Assembly (NCBI GenBank): GCA_038745535.1
Contig: JBCDLI010000003.1
Coordinates: forward strand, 12,883-76,882
DNA length: 64,000 nucleotides
Direction of reading: 5' to 3'
DNA from: JBCDLI01 sp038745535
Lineage (GTDB): Bacteria; Pseudomonadota; Alphaproteobacteria; Rhizobiales; Rhizobiaceae
Shown: piece after piece, positions 7,330 to 17,814 of the stretch
Position numbering within the stretch: the stretch's first letter is position 1
Layout: every line of letters begins with the position of its first letter
The notes under the pieces: generated by a model
The model's input: the letters and a program-made list of their open reading frames with translations, nothing else
The model's database searches: none
What the model was told of the DNA's origin: nothing
Position numbers and translations under genes: made by a program

Positions 7330-8604
7330 ATGACTTTGAGACGAGTCGTCATAACCGGCATTGGAATGGTCAGTCCGCTCGGTGGCGACGTGGAGACCAC
7401 GTGGCGTCGCCTGTTAGCGGGTGAAAGCGCGGCGAAACGGATTACCAGCTTCGAAGTTTCCGACATCACGGCGCAGATCGCGTGTCAAATCCCGGTTGGT
7501 GAAGGAAAGTCTGCTGGCGACGGAACCTTTAATCCAAGCGATTGGCAAGAAGTGAAGGAGCAGCGCAAAGTTGATCCGTTCATCACCTATGCCATGGCCG
7601 CGTCAGAAATGGCGTTGGAAGACGCCAACTGGAAACCGGAAAGCGACGAAGACCAAATTCGCACGGGCGTGTTGATTGGTTCGGGCATTGGTGGTCTCGA
7701 GGGCATCGTTGAGGCTGGCGATACACTGCGCGACCGCGGTCCGCGGCGCATTTCGCCATTCTTTATTCCAGGCCGGTTGATCAATCTGGCAGGTGGTCAA
7801 GTGTCCATTCGACACGGCCTTCGCGGCCCAAATCACTCCGTCGTGACGGCATGTTCTACCGGCGCCCACGCTATCGGAGACGCTGGTAGACTAGTCGCGC
7901 TCGGCGATGCCGATGTGATGGTGGCGGGCGGAACAGAATCGCCGGTCGGAAGGCTTTCTCTTGCAGGCTTTGCAGCGTGTAAGGCACTTTCGACCGCCTA
8001 TAACGATGCACCTGAAAAGGCTTCACGCCCCTATGATCGCGACCGTGACGGTTTCGTTATGGGTGAGGGCGCGGGCATCGTCATCGTTGAAGAGCACGAA
8101 CACGCCGTTGCGCGCGGAGCGAAGATATATGCCGAAATTGTGGGCTATGGTCTTTCGGGCGATGCCTATCACATTACGGCGCCACCACCCGACGGCGAAG
8201 GCGCCGAACGATGCATGAGAGCGGCCTTGGGCCGTGCAGGCGTGGACATGAGCGAAATCGGGTACATCAACGCCCACGGCACATCGACGATGGCCGATAC
8301 AATTGAGCTTGGTGCGGTTGAAAGGGTTCTGGGCCAGCACGCCGCCGGCGTTTCCATGTCTTCGACGAAGTCCTGCATCGGTCACCTTCTGGGTGCCGCC
8401 GGCGCGGTAGAAGCCATTTTCTGCGCCCTTTCGATCCGTGACCAAGTGGTGCCACCGACAATCAATCTCGACAATCCCGACGTGGAAACCGAGATTGACC
8501 TCGTGCCGCACACGGCCAAAAAGCGGGCTGTTGACGTGGCGCTTTCCAACTCTTTCGGTTTCGGCGGAACCAACGCGTCGCTCGTGTTGAAGCGGGTACA
8601 ATAG
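7330..8604 (+). CDS. fabF: 3-oxoacyl-ACP synthase II
   Basis: Condenses malonyl-ACP with acyl-ACP in chain elongation. The 424-residue sequence opens with RRVVITGIGMVSPLGG. It carries the active-site Cys in VVTACSTGAHAIG and the two His in INAHGTST and SCIGHLLGAAG, followed by SFGFGGTNASLVL. This Cys-His-His triad marks FabB/FabF enzymes; the length and operon position favour FabF. A very strong GAGGTGA ribosome-binding site precedes the ATG. It follows the acpP terminator and is 108 bases ahead of mltG. Confidence 0.96.
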   Translation: MTLRRVVITGIGMVSPLGGDVETTWRRLLAGESAAKRITSFEVSDITAQIACQIPVGEGKSAGDGTFNPSDWQEVKEQRKVDPFITYAMAASEMALEDANWKPESDEDQIRTGVLIGSGIGGLEGIVEAGDTLRDRGPRRISPFFIPGRLINLAGGQVSIRHGLRGPNHSVVTACSTGAHAIGDAGRLVALGDADVMVAGGTESPVGRLSLAGFAACKALSTAYNDAPEKASRPYDRDRDGFVMGEGAGIVIVEEHEHAVARGAKIYAEIVGYGLSGDAYHITAPPPDGEGAERCMRAALGRAGVDMSEIGYINAHGTSTMADTIELGAVERVLGQHAAGVSMSSTKSCIGHLLGAAGAVEAIFCALSIRDQVVPPTINLDNPDVETEIDLVPHTAKKRAVDVALSNSFGFGGTNASLVLKRVQ

Positions 8605-8712
8605 TCGAAAAGCGCTCCACGCCCTACGGCGATACAAATTCTTGCCGCTTTGAAACTGCAGAGGTGTTGCAACGAGCGGTCATAAGACAAGTCTACCAAG
8701 CGGGTCCAAAAC

Positions 8713-9801
8713 ATGTCGAACAATGCTGATGCGGTCGCCGAAACATCGCAAAAGCCATCAGGGAAAAAGAAGAAGCGTGCCCATCAGGGGCAGATTTTCG
8801 TCTTCTTTCAGTTTTGCTTCTCATTGGTCCTATTGGCGCTCATCGCTGTGGGGGCGGTCACATTTTTCGGCGCGCGGGAGTACACAGCCCAAGGACCGCT
8901 CGCAGCGGAGACGACCTATGTCGTGCGCAATGGGGCTTCGTTAAATCAGGTCGCGACGGGCCTGCGCCGCGGCGGCGTGATATCGAATTCTACTATTTTT
9001 GAGATTGCCGGACGTGCAACGGGACATGCAAGCCAAATCAAGGCGGGCGAATATCTGATCGAGCCAGGGTCCTCAATGAAAGAGGTGATGGCGAAAATCG
9101 TATCAGGGCGTGCGATTGAATACGCGGTCACCATCGTAGAAGGTATGACTGTCACGAAAGCTGTGGAGCGCATCGCCTCGAATGCTGCATTCACAGGCGA
9201 TTTGCCAGCCGAGTTACCGCCGGAGGGCGCACTTCTTGCCGATACCAAGAGCTTCCCACGCGGTACTGACCGTGCCGTCGTACTGAGCCGGTTTGTCGAT
9301 GCTCAAGCTCAGATGGTGGAAGAGGTTTGGGCAAACCGTCAGCCAGACTTGCCGATCGGAAATATCAATGAATTCATGACACTCGCGTCAATTGTTGAGA
9401 AAGAAACAGGGCAGGGCGAAGAACGACCGCTCGTTGCTTCGGTGTTCATCAACCGCCTCCGACGCGGGATGCGCCTTCAATCGGACCCAACAATTATCTA
9501 CGGCATTTTCGGCGGCGAGGGAAAACCTGCCGATCGCCCAATTTATCGCTCTGACATCGACACGCCGACCGATTACAATACCTACACCATTGATGGATTG
9601 CCGCCGACACCGATAGCGATACCCGGGCGCGCATCGCTGGAAGCCGTGGCGAACCCTGCACAGTCGGACTATTTGTACTTCGTCGCTGACGGCACCGGTG
9701 GCCATGCCTTCGCCGAGACCCTTGAAGGGCATAATCAGAATGTTGCCCGTTGGCGTGAGATTGAACGCGAACGTGCGGCGGAAGCTGCTGAGACGGACTA
9801 G
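8713..9801 (+). CDS. mltG: Endolytic murein transglycosylase MltG
   Basis: Inner-membrane lytic transglycosylase that cuts nascent glycan strands and so limits their length. A Lys-rich cytoplasmic N-terminus (about residues 1-30) precedes one membrane span (about residues 31-52), then a LysM-like segment and the YceG catalytic domain. The catalytic Glu lies in LASIVEKETG, followed by RPLVASVFINRLRRGM and LQSDPTIIYG, and later YNTYTIDGLPPTPI; all are family hallmarks. Length (362) is normal for the order. The usual PEGSLLPETY-like segment reads PEGALLADTKSF here, a local variation. It is followed 17 bases later by yicC. Confidence 0.94.
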   Translation: MSNNADAVAETSQKPSGKKKKRAHQGQIFVFFQFCFSLVLLALIAVGAVTFFGAREYTAQGPLAAETTYVVRNGASLNQVATGLRRGGVISNSTIFEIAGRATGHASQIKAGEYLIEPGSSMKEVMAKIVSGRAIEYAVTIVEGMTVTKAVERIASNAAFTGDLPAELPPEGALLADTKSFPRGTDRAVVLSRFVDAQAQMVEEVWANRQPDLPIGNINEFMTLASIVEKETGQGEERPLVASVFINRLRRGMRLQSDPTIIYGIFGGEGKPADRPIYRSDIDTPTDYNTYTIDGLPPTPIAIPGRASLEAVANPAQSDYLYFVADGTGGHAFAETLEGHNQNVARWREIERERAAEAAETD

Positions 9802-9818
9802 TTTCGATTTTTCGCGCA

Positions 9819-10730
9819 ATGACGATCACTCAAAACATCGAGTCAATGACCGGCTTTGGTTCCGGCACAGCCGAAATGGATGGCACAACTGTTTCGGTTG
9901 AAATCAGGTCGGTAAATGGACGAGCGTTGGACATGCGCCTGCGACTTCCAGACGTTCTCTCTTTTGCTGAGAAAACCGTTCGGGAAAAGCTTAAGGCAGC
10001 TGTCTCGCGCGGAAACTTGCAGGTCTCAATATCAATTGAGCGTTCGGATGAAACATCAAGCGTGAGGCTTAACGCAGAAGAGTTCGCGAGTGTTTCCAGT
10101 CGCCTGAAAAGCCTCGCACACGAGAACGGATTGTCGCCACCGACAGTCGCAGATATTCTATCGTTTCGGTCGGTGACCCAACTTCCCGATGCTCCTGTCG
10201 ATGAAGATGCCGAACAGGAAAAACTGTCGGCGCTGACCGATCGCGCGCTGCGAGACGCGATCGCCGAATTAAGCACTCAGCGCAAGGCAGAAGGGTGCCG
10301 CACTGTCGAAGTTCTGAAGGAGCACCGCAATGGGCTCGCCGAAGGCTCCCGAAAGGTCCGGGATCACCCCGCGTTATCGATGGAGGCTATCTCAACGCGA
10401 CTGCGAGAACAGCTCACAAGACTGTTTGCCAGCTTGGAGGATCAAGCGCCCATTGAAAAAGATCGTGTAGCCGCTGAAGCAGCGATCATCGCGGTGAAAG
10501 CTGATGTGTCTGAAGAGATAGATCGCTTCGATGGGCATTTGGTAACCGTTGATAACTTGTTGAGCGCGGGCGGAGTTGTCGGCAAACGCTTGGAGTTCAT
10601 TTGCCAAGAATTGAACCGAGAAGCGAATACGCTGTGTTCTAAATCGCCGGACGCCGAGATCACGGAGATTGGCCTCAATATGAAAGCCCTAATCGATAAA
10701 ATTCGCGAGCAGGCTGCCAATCTCGCTTGA
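9819..10730 (+). CDS. yicC: YicC family protein (putative endoribonuclease)
   Basis: YicC-family proteins have been described as RNA-binding or endoribonucleolytic stress-associated proteins. The N-terminal YicC-like domain starts at MTGFGSG (residue 10) and continues with SVEIRSVNGRALDMRLRLPD. The C-terminal DUF1732 domain contains ADVSEEIDRFDGHL, GGVVGKRLEFICQELNREAN and a final AEITEIGLNMKALIDKIREQ. The ATG at 9819 has no clear ribosome-binding site; the internal ATG at 9846, right at MTGFG, is an alternative that would match many family members. The order mltG-yicC-gmk is common in Alphaproteobacteria. Confidence 0.92.
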   Translation: MTITQNIESMTGFGSGTAEMDGTTVSVEIRSVNGRALDMRLRLPDVLSFAEKTVREKLKAAVSRGNLQVSISIERSDETSSVRLNAEEFASVSSRLKSLAHENGLSPPTVADILSFRSVTQLPDAPVDEDAEQEKLSALTDRALRDAIAELSTQRKAEGCRTVEVLKEHRNGLAEGSRKVRDHPALSMEAISTRLREQLTRLFASLEDQAPIEKDRVAAEAAIIAVKADVSEEIDRFDGHLVTVDNLLSAGGVVGKRLEFICQELNREANTLCSKSPDAEITEIGLNMKALIDKIREQAANLA

Positions 10731-10820
10731 TCGGTCGGGAGGAAAGCTGAGCCTGTTTCGAGCGCTCGGATGGCGTAACATATTGTGATACGAATCGATT
10801 CCTCCGGAGCGTCGCCCCCC

Positions 10821-11483
10821 GTGAACACAAGCAGGCAAATTTCCCGTCGTGGCGTACTTTTCGTCATTTCATCTCCGTCCGGTGCTGGAAAATCCACGAT
10901 TGCTCGAAACCTTCTCGAAACAGACCGAAGACCGGACGGCAAAGCAGCGCTTACGATGTCTACGAGCGTGACTACGCGTGCGCGCCGCGGCAGCGAGATC
11001 GATGGCGTCCATTATCACTTCATATCTAAGGAGGAGTTCGCTCAGCGTCGAGACGGCGATGGCTTGCTGGAATGGGCGCAGGTTCATGGCAATAGCTACG
11101 GAACACCGCGTGATCCCGTTGAAGAGGCGATACGAGAGGGCCGCGACATGCTGTTTGATATTGATTGGCAGGGCGCTGAGCAGCTGGTTGAGAAAATGCG
11201 CGCTGACGTCGTCTCCGTCTTTATACTTCCCCCGTCGCTGGAAGAATTGAAATCACGGCTGCATCGGCGTGCAGAAGATACGCCTGGGGTCATTGCAGAC
11301 CGATTGAAGAATGCGCAGGAAGAGATAACGCACTGGCGGGACTACGATTTTGTTGTCGTCAATGACGACCTAGACCGTGCATTTGACGAGGTGCGATCAA
11401 TATTGTGTGCCGAACGCTTGCGACGCGCACGTCGCAATGGCCTGTTCGATTTTACCGAGGAGTTGCTGTCCAACGCTAACTAA
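10821..11483 (+). CDS. gmk: Guanylate kinase
   Basis: Phosphorylates GMP to GDP with ATP. The P-loop is [10 protein letters not shown], the GMP-binding region includes [17 protein letters not shown], and the later [12 protein letters not shown] and IFILPPS-like [14 protein letters not shown] segments are typical. The frame is open from a GTG at 10785, but the GTG at 10821 is preceded by CGGAG and gives a normal 220-residue protein, so it is the likelier start. It ends 6 bases before the stop of convergent rsmA. Confidence 0.96.
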   Translation: MNTSRQISRRGVLFVISSPSGAGKSTIARNLLETDRRPDGKAALTMSTSVTTRARRGSEIDGVHYHFISKEEFAQRRDGDGLLEWAQVHGNSYGTPRDPVEEAIREGRDMLFDIDWQGAEQLVEKMRADVVSVFILPPSLEELKSRLHRRAEDTPGVIADRLKNAQEEITHWRDYDFVVVNDDLDRAFDEVRSILCAERLRRARRNGLFDFTEELLSNAN

Positions 11484-11489
11484 CGTCAG

Positions 11490-12320
11490 TCAGAGGCTGT
11501 TTGCGAGGCGGCAGAATTCTTCCATGTCGAGGGTCTCGGCCCTGCGTGTTTCCTCAATTCCGGCAGTCGCCAGAAGTGCAGCGCCACCAATAGGTTTCAA
11601 TGATTGGCGGAGCATTTTTCTTCGCTGCCCGAATGCGTGTTTCGTAACGATCTGTAATTTTTTCAGGTCAGCCGGAATTGGCGCGGCAAGTGGCATTAAT
11701 TGCACTACGCTTGATGTGACCTTCGGCGGGGGAAAAAACGCACTGGCAGGAATATCGAAACAGCGTGCTGCATGACACCGCCATTGTGCCAAGACTGAAA
11801 GTCGCCCGTACGCTGGGGTGCTTCGTTCAGCAACGATCCGATTCGCTACTTCACGTTGGAACATCAGCGTCATCGAGCTGTACCACGGCGGCCAGCTTTC
11901 GTCTTCGAGCCAGTTAGTCAGCAGCACTGTACCGACGTTGTAGGGCAGGTTTGCTACGATATGTACGTTTTCACCGAGCGACGCGAAATCAAACTTCAAC
12001 GCATCGGAAAAGTGAATGCTCAATCGGCCGTCGTGATGACCTGCGACTTCATCTAAAGGCTTGCGAAATCGCTCGTCTTGCTCAATCGCAATCACCCGTT
12101 TTGCGCCTGCATGAAGAAGTGCTCGGGTAAGGCCGCCGGGGCCAGGCCCTATTTCCAGGATTGTTTTCTGCTCAATCTGAGGAACAAGCCGGGCAATCTT
12201 CAGCGTCAAATTCAGATCGAAAAGAAAGTTCTGGCCAAGGGATTTCTGCGCGTTCAGATCATATTTGCCAACGACTTCACGAAGCGGAGGCAGGCCGTCA
12301 ATTGCGATCTCTGGCCTCAT
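11490..12320 (-). CDS. rsmA: 16S rRNA (adenine 1518/1519-N6) dimethyltransferase
   Basis: Dimethylates two adjacent adenosines in the 3' hairpin of 16S rRNA; loss gives kasugamycin resistance in other bacteria. The signature [12 protein letters not shown] precedes the SAM-binding motif [16 protein letters not shown], then [10 protein letters not shown] and the catalytic [13 protein letters not shown]. Length (276) is normal. The start ATG overlaps the pdxA stop as ATGA, indicating translational coupling. It is the last gene of the lptF-lptG-lptD-SurA-pdxA-rsmA cluster. Confidence 0.96.
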   Translation of the reverse strand: MRPEIAIDGLPPLREVVGKYDLNAQKSLGQNFLFDLNLTLKIARLVPQIEQKTILEIGPGPGGLTRALLHAGAKRVIAIEQDERFRKPLDEVAGHHDGRLSIHFSDALKFDFASLGENVHIVANLPYNVGTVLLTNWLEDESWPPWYSSMTLMFQREVANRIVAERSTPAYGRLSVLAQWRCHAARCFDIPASAFFPPPKVTSSVVQLMPLAAPIPADLKKLQIVTKHAFGQRRKMLRQSLKPIGGAALLATAGIEETRRAETLDMEEFCRLANSL

Positions 12321-13345
12321 TTCGTGGTCGAATTTTGAGCGAGCTGCGCCGCTAGCCGTAGCGCTTCGACGAAACTTGTAATCCTGGCTTTGCCCGTACC
12401 AGCCAACTCAAAAGCTGTTCCGTGATCTGGGCTTGTGCGGATAAACGGTAAGCCCAAGGTAACGTTTACGCCTTCATCAAATGCCAGCGTTTTCGCAGGG
12501 ATTAAGGCCTGGTCATGATACATACAGACAGCGACATCATATGTGCTTCGAGCGGCGGCATGAAACATGGTGTCGGCGGGAAGGGGGCCCGTTACGTTGA
12601 TACCTTCGCTGCGAAGATGCTCGCATGCTGGCCTGACGATCTCTTCATCTTCGCGGCCAATTGTTCCGTCTTCGCCTGCGTGAGGATTTAGTCCAGCGAC
12701 TGCGATCCGAGGCTTCGAAACGCCGAACTTGGCTTTCATTTCGTCATTTACGATGCGACACGTCTCGCTGATGCGAGCCGCGGTCAGATCTTTGACTGCT
12801 TGCCGCAGTGACGTGTGTATCGTGACTGGGACTGTTTTGAGATCAGGCCCCGCAATCATCATCACTGGGGTAGTTGCTTTTCCCGTTTTCTGCTCGCCCA
12901 AATGCGCCAGCATTTCCGTATGACCGGGAAAATTAAATCCCTCCGCATAAAGTACCGCTTTTGCAATCGGTGCCGTCACAACAGCCGACGCGTGACCCTC
13001 AAATACAGCCTCTACGGCAGTTTCAATAGCCTCGATGACGCCTTTCGCATTCGCTGCGTGCGGCCTTCCCGGTGCCTCTGACAAGGTATTTCGAAGCTGC
13101 ATAACCGGAAGGGTCTGCGAGGAAATATTGGTGACTTCTGCCGGATTGATTGAAGATATCGATACATCCAGATTGAGCATTGCTGCTCGAGAACGTAGTT
13201 GCTCTGCGTCGCCGCAAACAAAAAAATCTGGAAGCTGAAGCGCATTCCGTTGCGCGTAAGCGGCTAGAATGATGTCCGGACCGATACCCGATGGATCGCC
13301 GCAAGAAACAGCGATCGGCAAGGCCGAAAAGTCTTGCTGCTTCAA
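12317..13345 (-). CDS. pdxA: 4-hydroxythreonine-4-phosphate dehydrogenase
   Basis: Oxidises 4-phosphohydroxy-L-threonine in the DXP-dependent route to pyridoxal phosphate. Diagnostic segments are [13 protein letters not shown] at the N-terminus, [10 protein letters not shown], the metal-binding [48 protein letters not shown] and [10 protein letters not shown]. Metal-binding His residues are present in the last four. The 342-residue length is normal. The start is a TTG that overlaps the stop of the preceding gene as TTGA, and the stop overlaps rsmA as ATGA, so the gene is coupled on both sides. Confidence 0.96.
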   Translation of the reverse strand: MKQQDFSALPIAVSCGDPSGIGPDIILAAYAQRNALQLPDFFVCGDAEQLRSRAAMLNLDVSISSINPAEVTNISSQTLPVMQLRNTLSEAPGRPHAANAKGVIEAIETAVEAVFEGHASAVVTAPIAKAVLYAEGFNFPGHTEMLAHLGEQKTGKATTPVMMIAGPDLKTVPVTIHTSLRQAVKDLTAARISETCRIVNDEMKAKFGVSKPRIAVAGLNPHAGEDGTIGREDEEIVRPACEHLRSEGINVTGPLPADTMFHAAARSTYDVAVCMYHDQALIPAKTLAFDEGVNVTLGLPFIRTSPDHGTAFELAGTGKARITSFVEALRLAAQLAQNSTTK

Positions 13346-14277
13346 CGGCGTTTTATCCGGGCCGATTTGCGCAACTCTGCGAGGAAATCGGCGCCTCCCT
13401 CGGCTCCAGCCTCTTCCAACGCCTCGGTTGAAAATTGAAGCTGCGCCACCCGGTCATCACTGACGGACCGCGCTCGACACACCACGAGGAATTCAATACC
13501 TCGCTCCGTCTCTAGTGCACGTGTCGTTTGCCCGGCTTGGAGGCCTTTCACATCTTTGGCCCATCGCTCCGGCAGCTCTAGTTCAAGGACGCGCCCAAGG
13601 TCACGCACGGTGACATCGCGGGCTGCGGTAGCGAGTTCGAAAAGGTTTTCGCAGCCATTTACGCGCGACCGCATGTTGTTGGCCTCAGTTCTTCGTGCAC
13701 CGAGTAACTCACGTCGCCGACTGTCGGGTACGACCAAAATTACTTGGTTCAGTGCATATTCGGTGGACGTTGGCTTATCGCCGCCCCGTTCCAGCATTTT
13801 CGCGACCATCTCCTGCTCGCTCATCATCTGGCGACCCTGGCGGCGCTCGCGGAGTTGGACCGTTTGGCCCCAACCGATTTGCAGGCGAATAAATTCTTTA
13901 AAGTGCGCTGCAGTGACGCCAGCTTGATTTAAAATCTGTGTCATTTGCGAGCGAGTGAGGTTGTTCCGGCTCGCAAAACGGCCAAACGATTGGTCGACCA
14001 TCGAGTCTGGAATTCGGATGCCCGCGCGTCGGATCGCTGAACGTTTTAACGCTTCCTCGATCAGTTCGTCTGTCGCCTTTGCATTCAAATTTCCGCCTTG
14101 CCGCTGCAATCGAAGAAACGCGACGCGCCTGGAAACGTCATAGGTGGTGACGACCTCATCATTCACGGTCGCACGGATTTCAGCTGCATGTGACGGCACC
14201 GTGCCGATTGCGGATGCCAAAGTGACAACCGCCCATAACCCTAAAAATGAAATCGCCGCTTTAAAAATGGTCATCAA
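13342..14277 (-). CDS. Periplasmic SurA-like outer-membrane protein chaperone
   Basis: An exported protein of 311 residues. The signal peptide covers about residues 1-31 (ISFLGLWAVVTLASAIG, cleavage near SHA-AE). The mature N-terminus RATVNDEVVTTYDVSRRVAFL is the SurA N-terminal helical pattern seen in SurA/PrsA family members. A central region KFKEFIRLQIGW-like (AHFKEFIRLQIGWGQ) and a weak parvulin-like C-terminal half follow. The parvulin domain is divergent, so peptidyl-prolyl isomerase activity is uncertain. Its place between lptD and pdxA is the classical surA position, and a chaperone for LptD assembly is the natural inference. Confidence 0.85.
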   Translation of the reverse strand: MMTIFKAAISFLGLWAVVTLASAIGTVPSHAAEIRATVNDEVVTTYDVSRRVAFLRLQRQGGNLNAKATDELIEEALKRSAIRRAGIRIPDSMVDQSFGRFASRNNLTRSQMTQILNQAGVTAAHFKEFIRLQIGWGQTVQLRERRQGRQMMSEQEMVAKMLERGGDKPTSTEYALNQVILVVPDSRRRELLGARRTEANNMRSRVNGCENLFELATAARDVTVRDLGRVLELELPERWAKDVKGLQAGQTTRALETERGIEFLVVCRARSVSDDRVAQLQFSTEALEEAGAEGGADFLAELRKSARIKRR

Positions 14278-14383
14278 CAGGCACCTTATCGAACTCGCTG
14301 CACGCGATTGGTCCCAAACAAATAACTAAGGAACCAATGTGGCTCAAATGAAAATCTCGTTTAGCCAGCTGCCGGGTAGGGTG

Positions 14384-16717
14384 TCAAAACTCGTTTGAGC
14401 CAACACCGAAATCGCCAAGCGTGCGCAGTGACAAACGGAAGCCAACACTGCGTTCGATCGTGTCCTGCTTCTTGCGGTCTTCGGTGTATGTAAAGCCAAA
14501 GATGAAACACTCATCATCAAACATAAGGCCATACGTGTTCTGCGTAATTCGCTGTTCTTCGAGATCGTAGATCATTCCGCCAGAGAGCGTCCAGTGATCA
14601 TGAACGCGGACTGATCCTGATGTGTTTATCTCTTGACGGTCTACCGCAAAGCCGTAGCCGGGCTGCTCGTTAATAAAGGTGTATCCAAGCTTCGCAGCGA
14701 ATATGTCGTCTTTGTATTTCACATCGACATCAGCGCGTTGCACATCGAAATCTGACTTGTCGAAACGCAGCGACACATTTGAGCTTAGGCGATTTTGATA
14801 CCTCAAACCGACGGCAGCGACGACATCGGAGACGTCGGTTTCCAGTCCTGATTCCACGCCCGCATTGACGAAATCTGGCGAGGCGAACGGATTATCACCA
14901 GAAAGGTGATAAGACTGGCCAATTGCCGCGTAGAGACCAAGGCCATTTTGGAAGTCTGCGTTGTATCGCAGGCCGATATTGGCCCGCGTGCCGCCCTCGA
15001 TACGGTCGTACCCACTAAATTTATCGCGCTCAAACAGGTTGGTCGTATCAAAGACGAAGCTTTGTGCGTCTTCGTTCGGCAATTCGCCAGCGCCTGTCTC
15101 ATCCGGTCTGACGAAAATCTGTCCAACAGGCTCGAGCACATGCGTCGCACTCGATGTCGAGAAGAGTATCGGCCAACGGGCCTCCAAGCCCGCAGACACC
15201 ATGCCCCGAAAACGCGTGTCATCACCGTCTAATTGGGCGTTAGTGAACGACTTGGTCACCGTATCAGAATTGTAAGTGAAAATGTCGCCCTGCGCATGCA
15301 GCATCGGTGTCAGGACAAGTCCACCGGTGGTTACAAAATCGCGTTTCCACTCGGTCTCCAAAGCAGTTCGGAAGCTGTTGCCTTCAACGCCAATCACTGA
15401 GCGTCGCCCACGTCTCGCTGGCGTGTCCGCTAACTCCCGCGAAATTGAGCGCGTGTTGACATTGAATGCAAACTGACCGCCGAGAATGTCTCGATCGACG
15501 ATATAATTATAATCGATAGTCGGCAGAACGGTTGGATCGCGTTCATCCGCTTTTTGGTCTTCGTTGTCTTCTTGGCGGTCAAACTTGATTATCTTAGCGT
15601 CAAAGAAAGACCGTTCTCCAAGTCCGGTAAGGTAGACGTGATCACGCCGCGTCGCTTGGTTGAACCCTTGAATTTCATAGGTTTTGGCGAAATTGTCATC
15701 GCTTTGGACAAGTACGTCCCAGCCGAATGACCAGCGACTATTGATTTCAAAGTCACCCGTGGTGCCGATCATACCGCGATCGATATTAGCTCGGTCGACC
15801 GTATTGGGGTCAAACGCCTCTTCTTCGAGCTGATGAATGCCTGCGAGCTTAAGGGTGTAAATACCATTCGTCAGACGGTGGCGAAATTCCGCTTCGCCCA
15901 GAAAACCCTGCTTCGAGTAGCCGGTACCGGTTAGGCGCAAATCCATGTTGGGGGCGAGGGCGATGAAATAGGGAATTGAAACGCCAGCACCTAACTCATC
16001 GCTGAAACTAAAACGGGGAGTGAGAAAGCCGGTTTTCCTGCGGACAGTGGGATCCGCTGTGGTGAACACCGGAAGATAGGCAATTGGAATTCCGAGGAAC
16101 TCAAAACGCGCACCTTCAAAACGCACTGTTTTTTCCTCACCGTTCCATATGATTTTTTGCGCCTTGACCTGCCAAGTGACCGGTTTGTCTGGGTTTTCCT
16201 TACACGCCTCGCAAGCGGTATAAAAACCGTTATTGAAAACCGTAGTTGTCCCGTCGATCCGCTCACCGCTTTCAGCGCCAAACCGTGTGTTATCAGGCGT
16301 CACCACTCGCAGACTGTTCACAAATCCATCGCGAAAATCGTCTGTTACATCGATTTCGTCTGCGAAAATCCGGTTTCCATCGGGTTGCAAAATCTCGACA
16401 TTGCCGACTGCGATGACGCGTGCAGTATTTTCATCGTAGGTGACCGTGTCGGCCACAAGACGCGTTCCGTCATAGTCGATCCGCACTTCACCCACAGCCG
16501 AGATTGTCTGCTCGTCCTGATTATAGATCAGTTCATCGGCTTGAAGGAGCAATTGCGCATCGGGATCAGGCTCAACCAACTCGCCTAAATCCTGGCTGTA
16601 TGCTGAAGAAGAAAGTGCTGTAGCAGAAAGCGCACTGGCGATTGCAATTGCGCACGAGGCGGTTAAGCCGCGCTTTAATAAGTAAGAAATGCGTTGTCCC
16701 TGTCCCCGATTAAACAT
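14384..16717 (-). CDS. lptD: LPS-assembly outer-membrane protein LptD
   Basis: Outer-membrane beta-barrel that inserts lipopolysaccharide into the outer leaflet, normally with the LptE plug. A signal peptide (about residues 10-40) precedes an OstA/LptA-like beta-jellyroll domain: LLQADELIYNQDEQTISAVG, VRIDYDGTRLVADTV and RIFADEIDVTDDFRDG. The long C-terminal barrel (about residues 250-777) has alternating aromatic strands and ends near RSVGFRLSLRTLG. The frame is open to 16786, but the ATG at 16717, two bases after the lptG stop, gives a proper signal peptide (777 residues). Two Cys near residues 170 (TACEACKENP) are noteworthy for disulfide formation. Confidence 0.95.
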   Translation of the reverse strand: MFNRGQGQRISYLLKRGLTASCAIAIASALSATALSSSAYSQDLGELVEPDPDAQLLLQADELIYNQDEQTISAVGEVRIDYDGTRLVADTVTYDENTARVIAVGNVEILQPDGNRIFADEIDVTDDFRDGFVNSLRVVTPDNTRFGAESGERIDGTTTVFNNGFYTACEACKENPDKPVTWQVKAQKIIWNGEEKTVRFEGARFEFLGIPIAYLPVFTTADPTVRRKTGFLTPRFSFSDELGAGVSIPYFIALAPNMDLRLTGTGYSKQGFLGEAEFRHRLTNGIYTLKLAGIHQLEEEAFDPNTVDRANIDRGMIGTTGDFEINSRWSFGWDVLVQSDDNFAKTYEIQGFNQATRRDHVYLTGLGERSFFDAKIIKFDRQEDNEDQKADERDPTVLPTIDYNYIVDRDILGGQFAFNVNTRSISRELADTPARRGRRSVIGVEGNSFRTALETEWKRDFVTTGGLVLTPMLHAQGDIFTYNSDTVTKSFTNAQLDGDDTRFRGMVSAGLEARWPILFSTSSATHVLEPVGQIFVRPDETGAGELPNEDAQSFVFDTTNLFERDKFSGYDRIEGGTRANIGLRYNADFQNGLGLYAAIGQSYHLSGDNPFASPDFVNAGVESGLETDVSDVVAAVGLRYQNRLSSNVSLRFDKSDFDVQRADVDVKYKDDIFAAKLGYTFINEQPGYGFAVDRQEINTSGSVRVHDHWTLSGGMIYDLEEQRITQNTYGLMFDDECFIFGFTYTEDRKKQDTIERSVGFRLSLRTLGDFGVGSNEF

Positions 16718-16719
16718 GG

Positions 16720-17814
16720 TCAGCCGTCTTCCCGATAAAGCAGAAAGGTGGTTCCGAACATGCCGCCGGCGACGACGGGAAACCATGCAGCCACCACCGG
16801 GCTTATCAATCCGGCAGAGCCAAACGACTTCGCGATCGAGATGACCACGTAGAGAGCAAAACCAGCGATTATTCCGCCTAAAATCATACTAGCTGACTGC
16901 CCAAAGCGGGCAAATCTCAAAGAAACAGTTGCGGCAATCAACGTCATCACAACGAGAAGTGCAGGCAAAGCTATAAGCGAATGCCAATGCATACGAAAAG
17001 GATAGGCCGCTATCCCAAATGATTGGGCGGTATCAATTTGCTTTGGCAGTGACAAAAATGGAACCATCTCGGGCGGAGAGAGCGAGTCAGTCACCACCGC
17101 CTCGTCTAAAGTTGACGCAATTTGCATTTGGCCAAGCGACTCAGGCACCTCTCCAGGGCGCGTCACGGTGGCGTTTTGCAATTGCCACTCACCGCCTGCG
17201 AGCCGCGCCTCATTAGAATCGATCCGGCGAACAAGTTCACCATCTGCGTCGATTTCTAAAAAACTTGGTTGGAACAAAGTCAGACCGCCTTGGGCACTTC
17301 TGCGAGCGCCAATGAGAATGCTTCCACCATCCTCACCCGTTTGCCTCAGCCAAGGATATTCGCGTGCAGTGAGTGGATTGCCACTTGGCTTTGATCGCCA
17401 TTCGCCCTCAATCTGTTCAGCAAACGAAAAGCCGTAACTTGCAACAGGATTGATCACAAACACGGTGAATAGCCCTGCAATCAGTGCCGCCAACCAAACC
17501 GGCCGAAGAAATTGCCATGCAGACACTCCGGATGCACGTGCGATCACCAGTTCATACTTCTGGTTCAATCCGATCAACGTCGCGATCGTCGCAAAAAGAA
17601 TTATGAAGGGTATCGCGATCTGCAGAATAAACGGCACGCGAAGCATAACTGCTGTGGCAGCGAGACCTGCACTGAACTCCGGCAGGTCGCCGTTCCGGTT
17701 TGCGAATTCTGTAAAGTCGGCCAAGAAGGTGATCGCCGATGCGCCAAGGCAGAAATAGACGATCATCATCAGCGACTTGCGGAAAATGTATCGGTTGAGT
17801 GTCGTGCTAATCAT
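16720..17814 (-). CDS. lptG: LPS export ABC transporter permease LptG
   Basis: Inner-membrane half of the LptB2FG exporter that extracts LPS from the inner membrane. The sequence (364 residues from the ATG at 17814) has an N-terminal amphipathic helix and span (LNRYIFRKSLMMIVYFCLGA), two further N-terminal spans, a periplasmic beta-jellyroll of about 150 residues, and three C-terminal spans including MHWHSLIALPALLVVMTLIA. The ATG overlaps the lptF stop as ATGA, and lptD starts two bases after the lptG stop. The order lptF-lptG-lptD is usual in Alphaproteobacteria. Confidence 0.93.
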   Translation of the reverse strand: MISTTLNRYIFRKSLMMIVYFCLGASAITFLADFTEFANRNGDLPEFSAGLAATAVMLRVPFILQIAIPFIILFATIATLIGLNQKYELVIARASGVSAWQFLRPVWLAALIAGLFTVFVINPVASYGFSFAEQIEGEWRSKPSGNPLTAREYPWLRQTGEDGGSILIGARRSAQGGLTLFQPSFLEIDADGELVRRIDSNEARLAGGEWQLQNATVTRPGEVPESLGQMQIASTLDEAVVTDSLSPPEMVPFLSLPKQIDTAQSFGIAAYPFRMHWHSLIALPALLVVMTLIAATVSLRFARFGQSASMILGGIIAGFALYVVISIAKSFGSAGLISPVVAAWFPVVAGGMFGTTFLLYREDG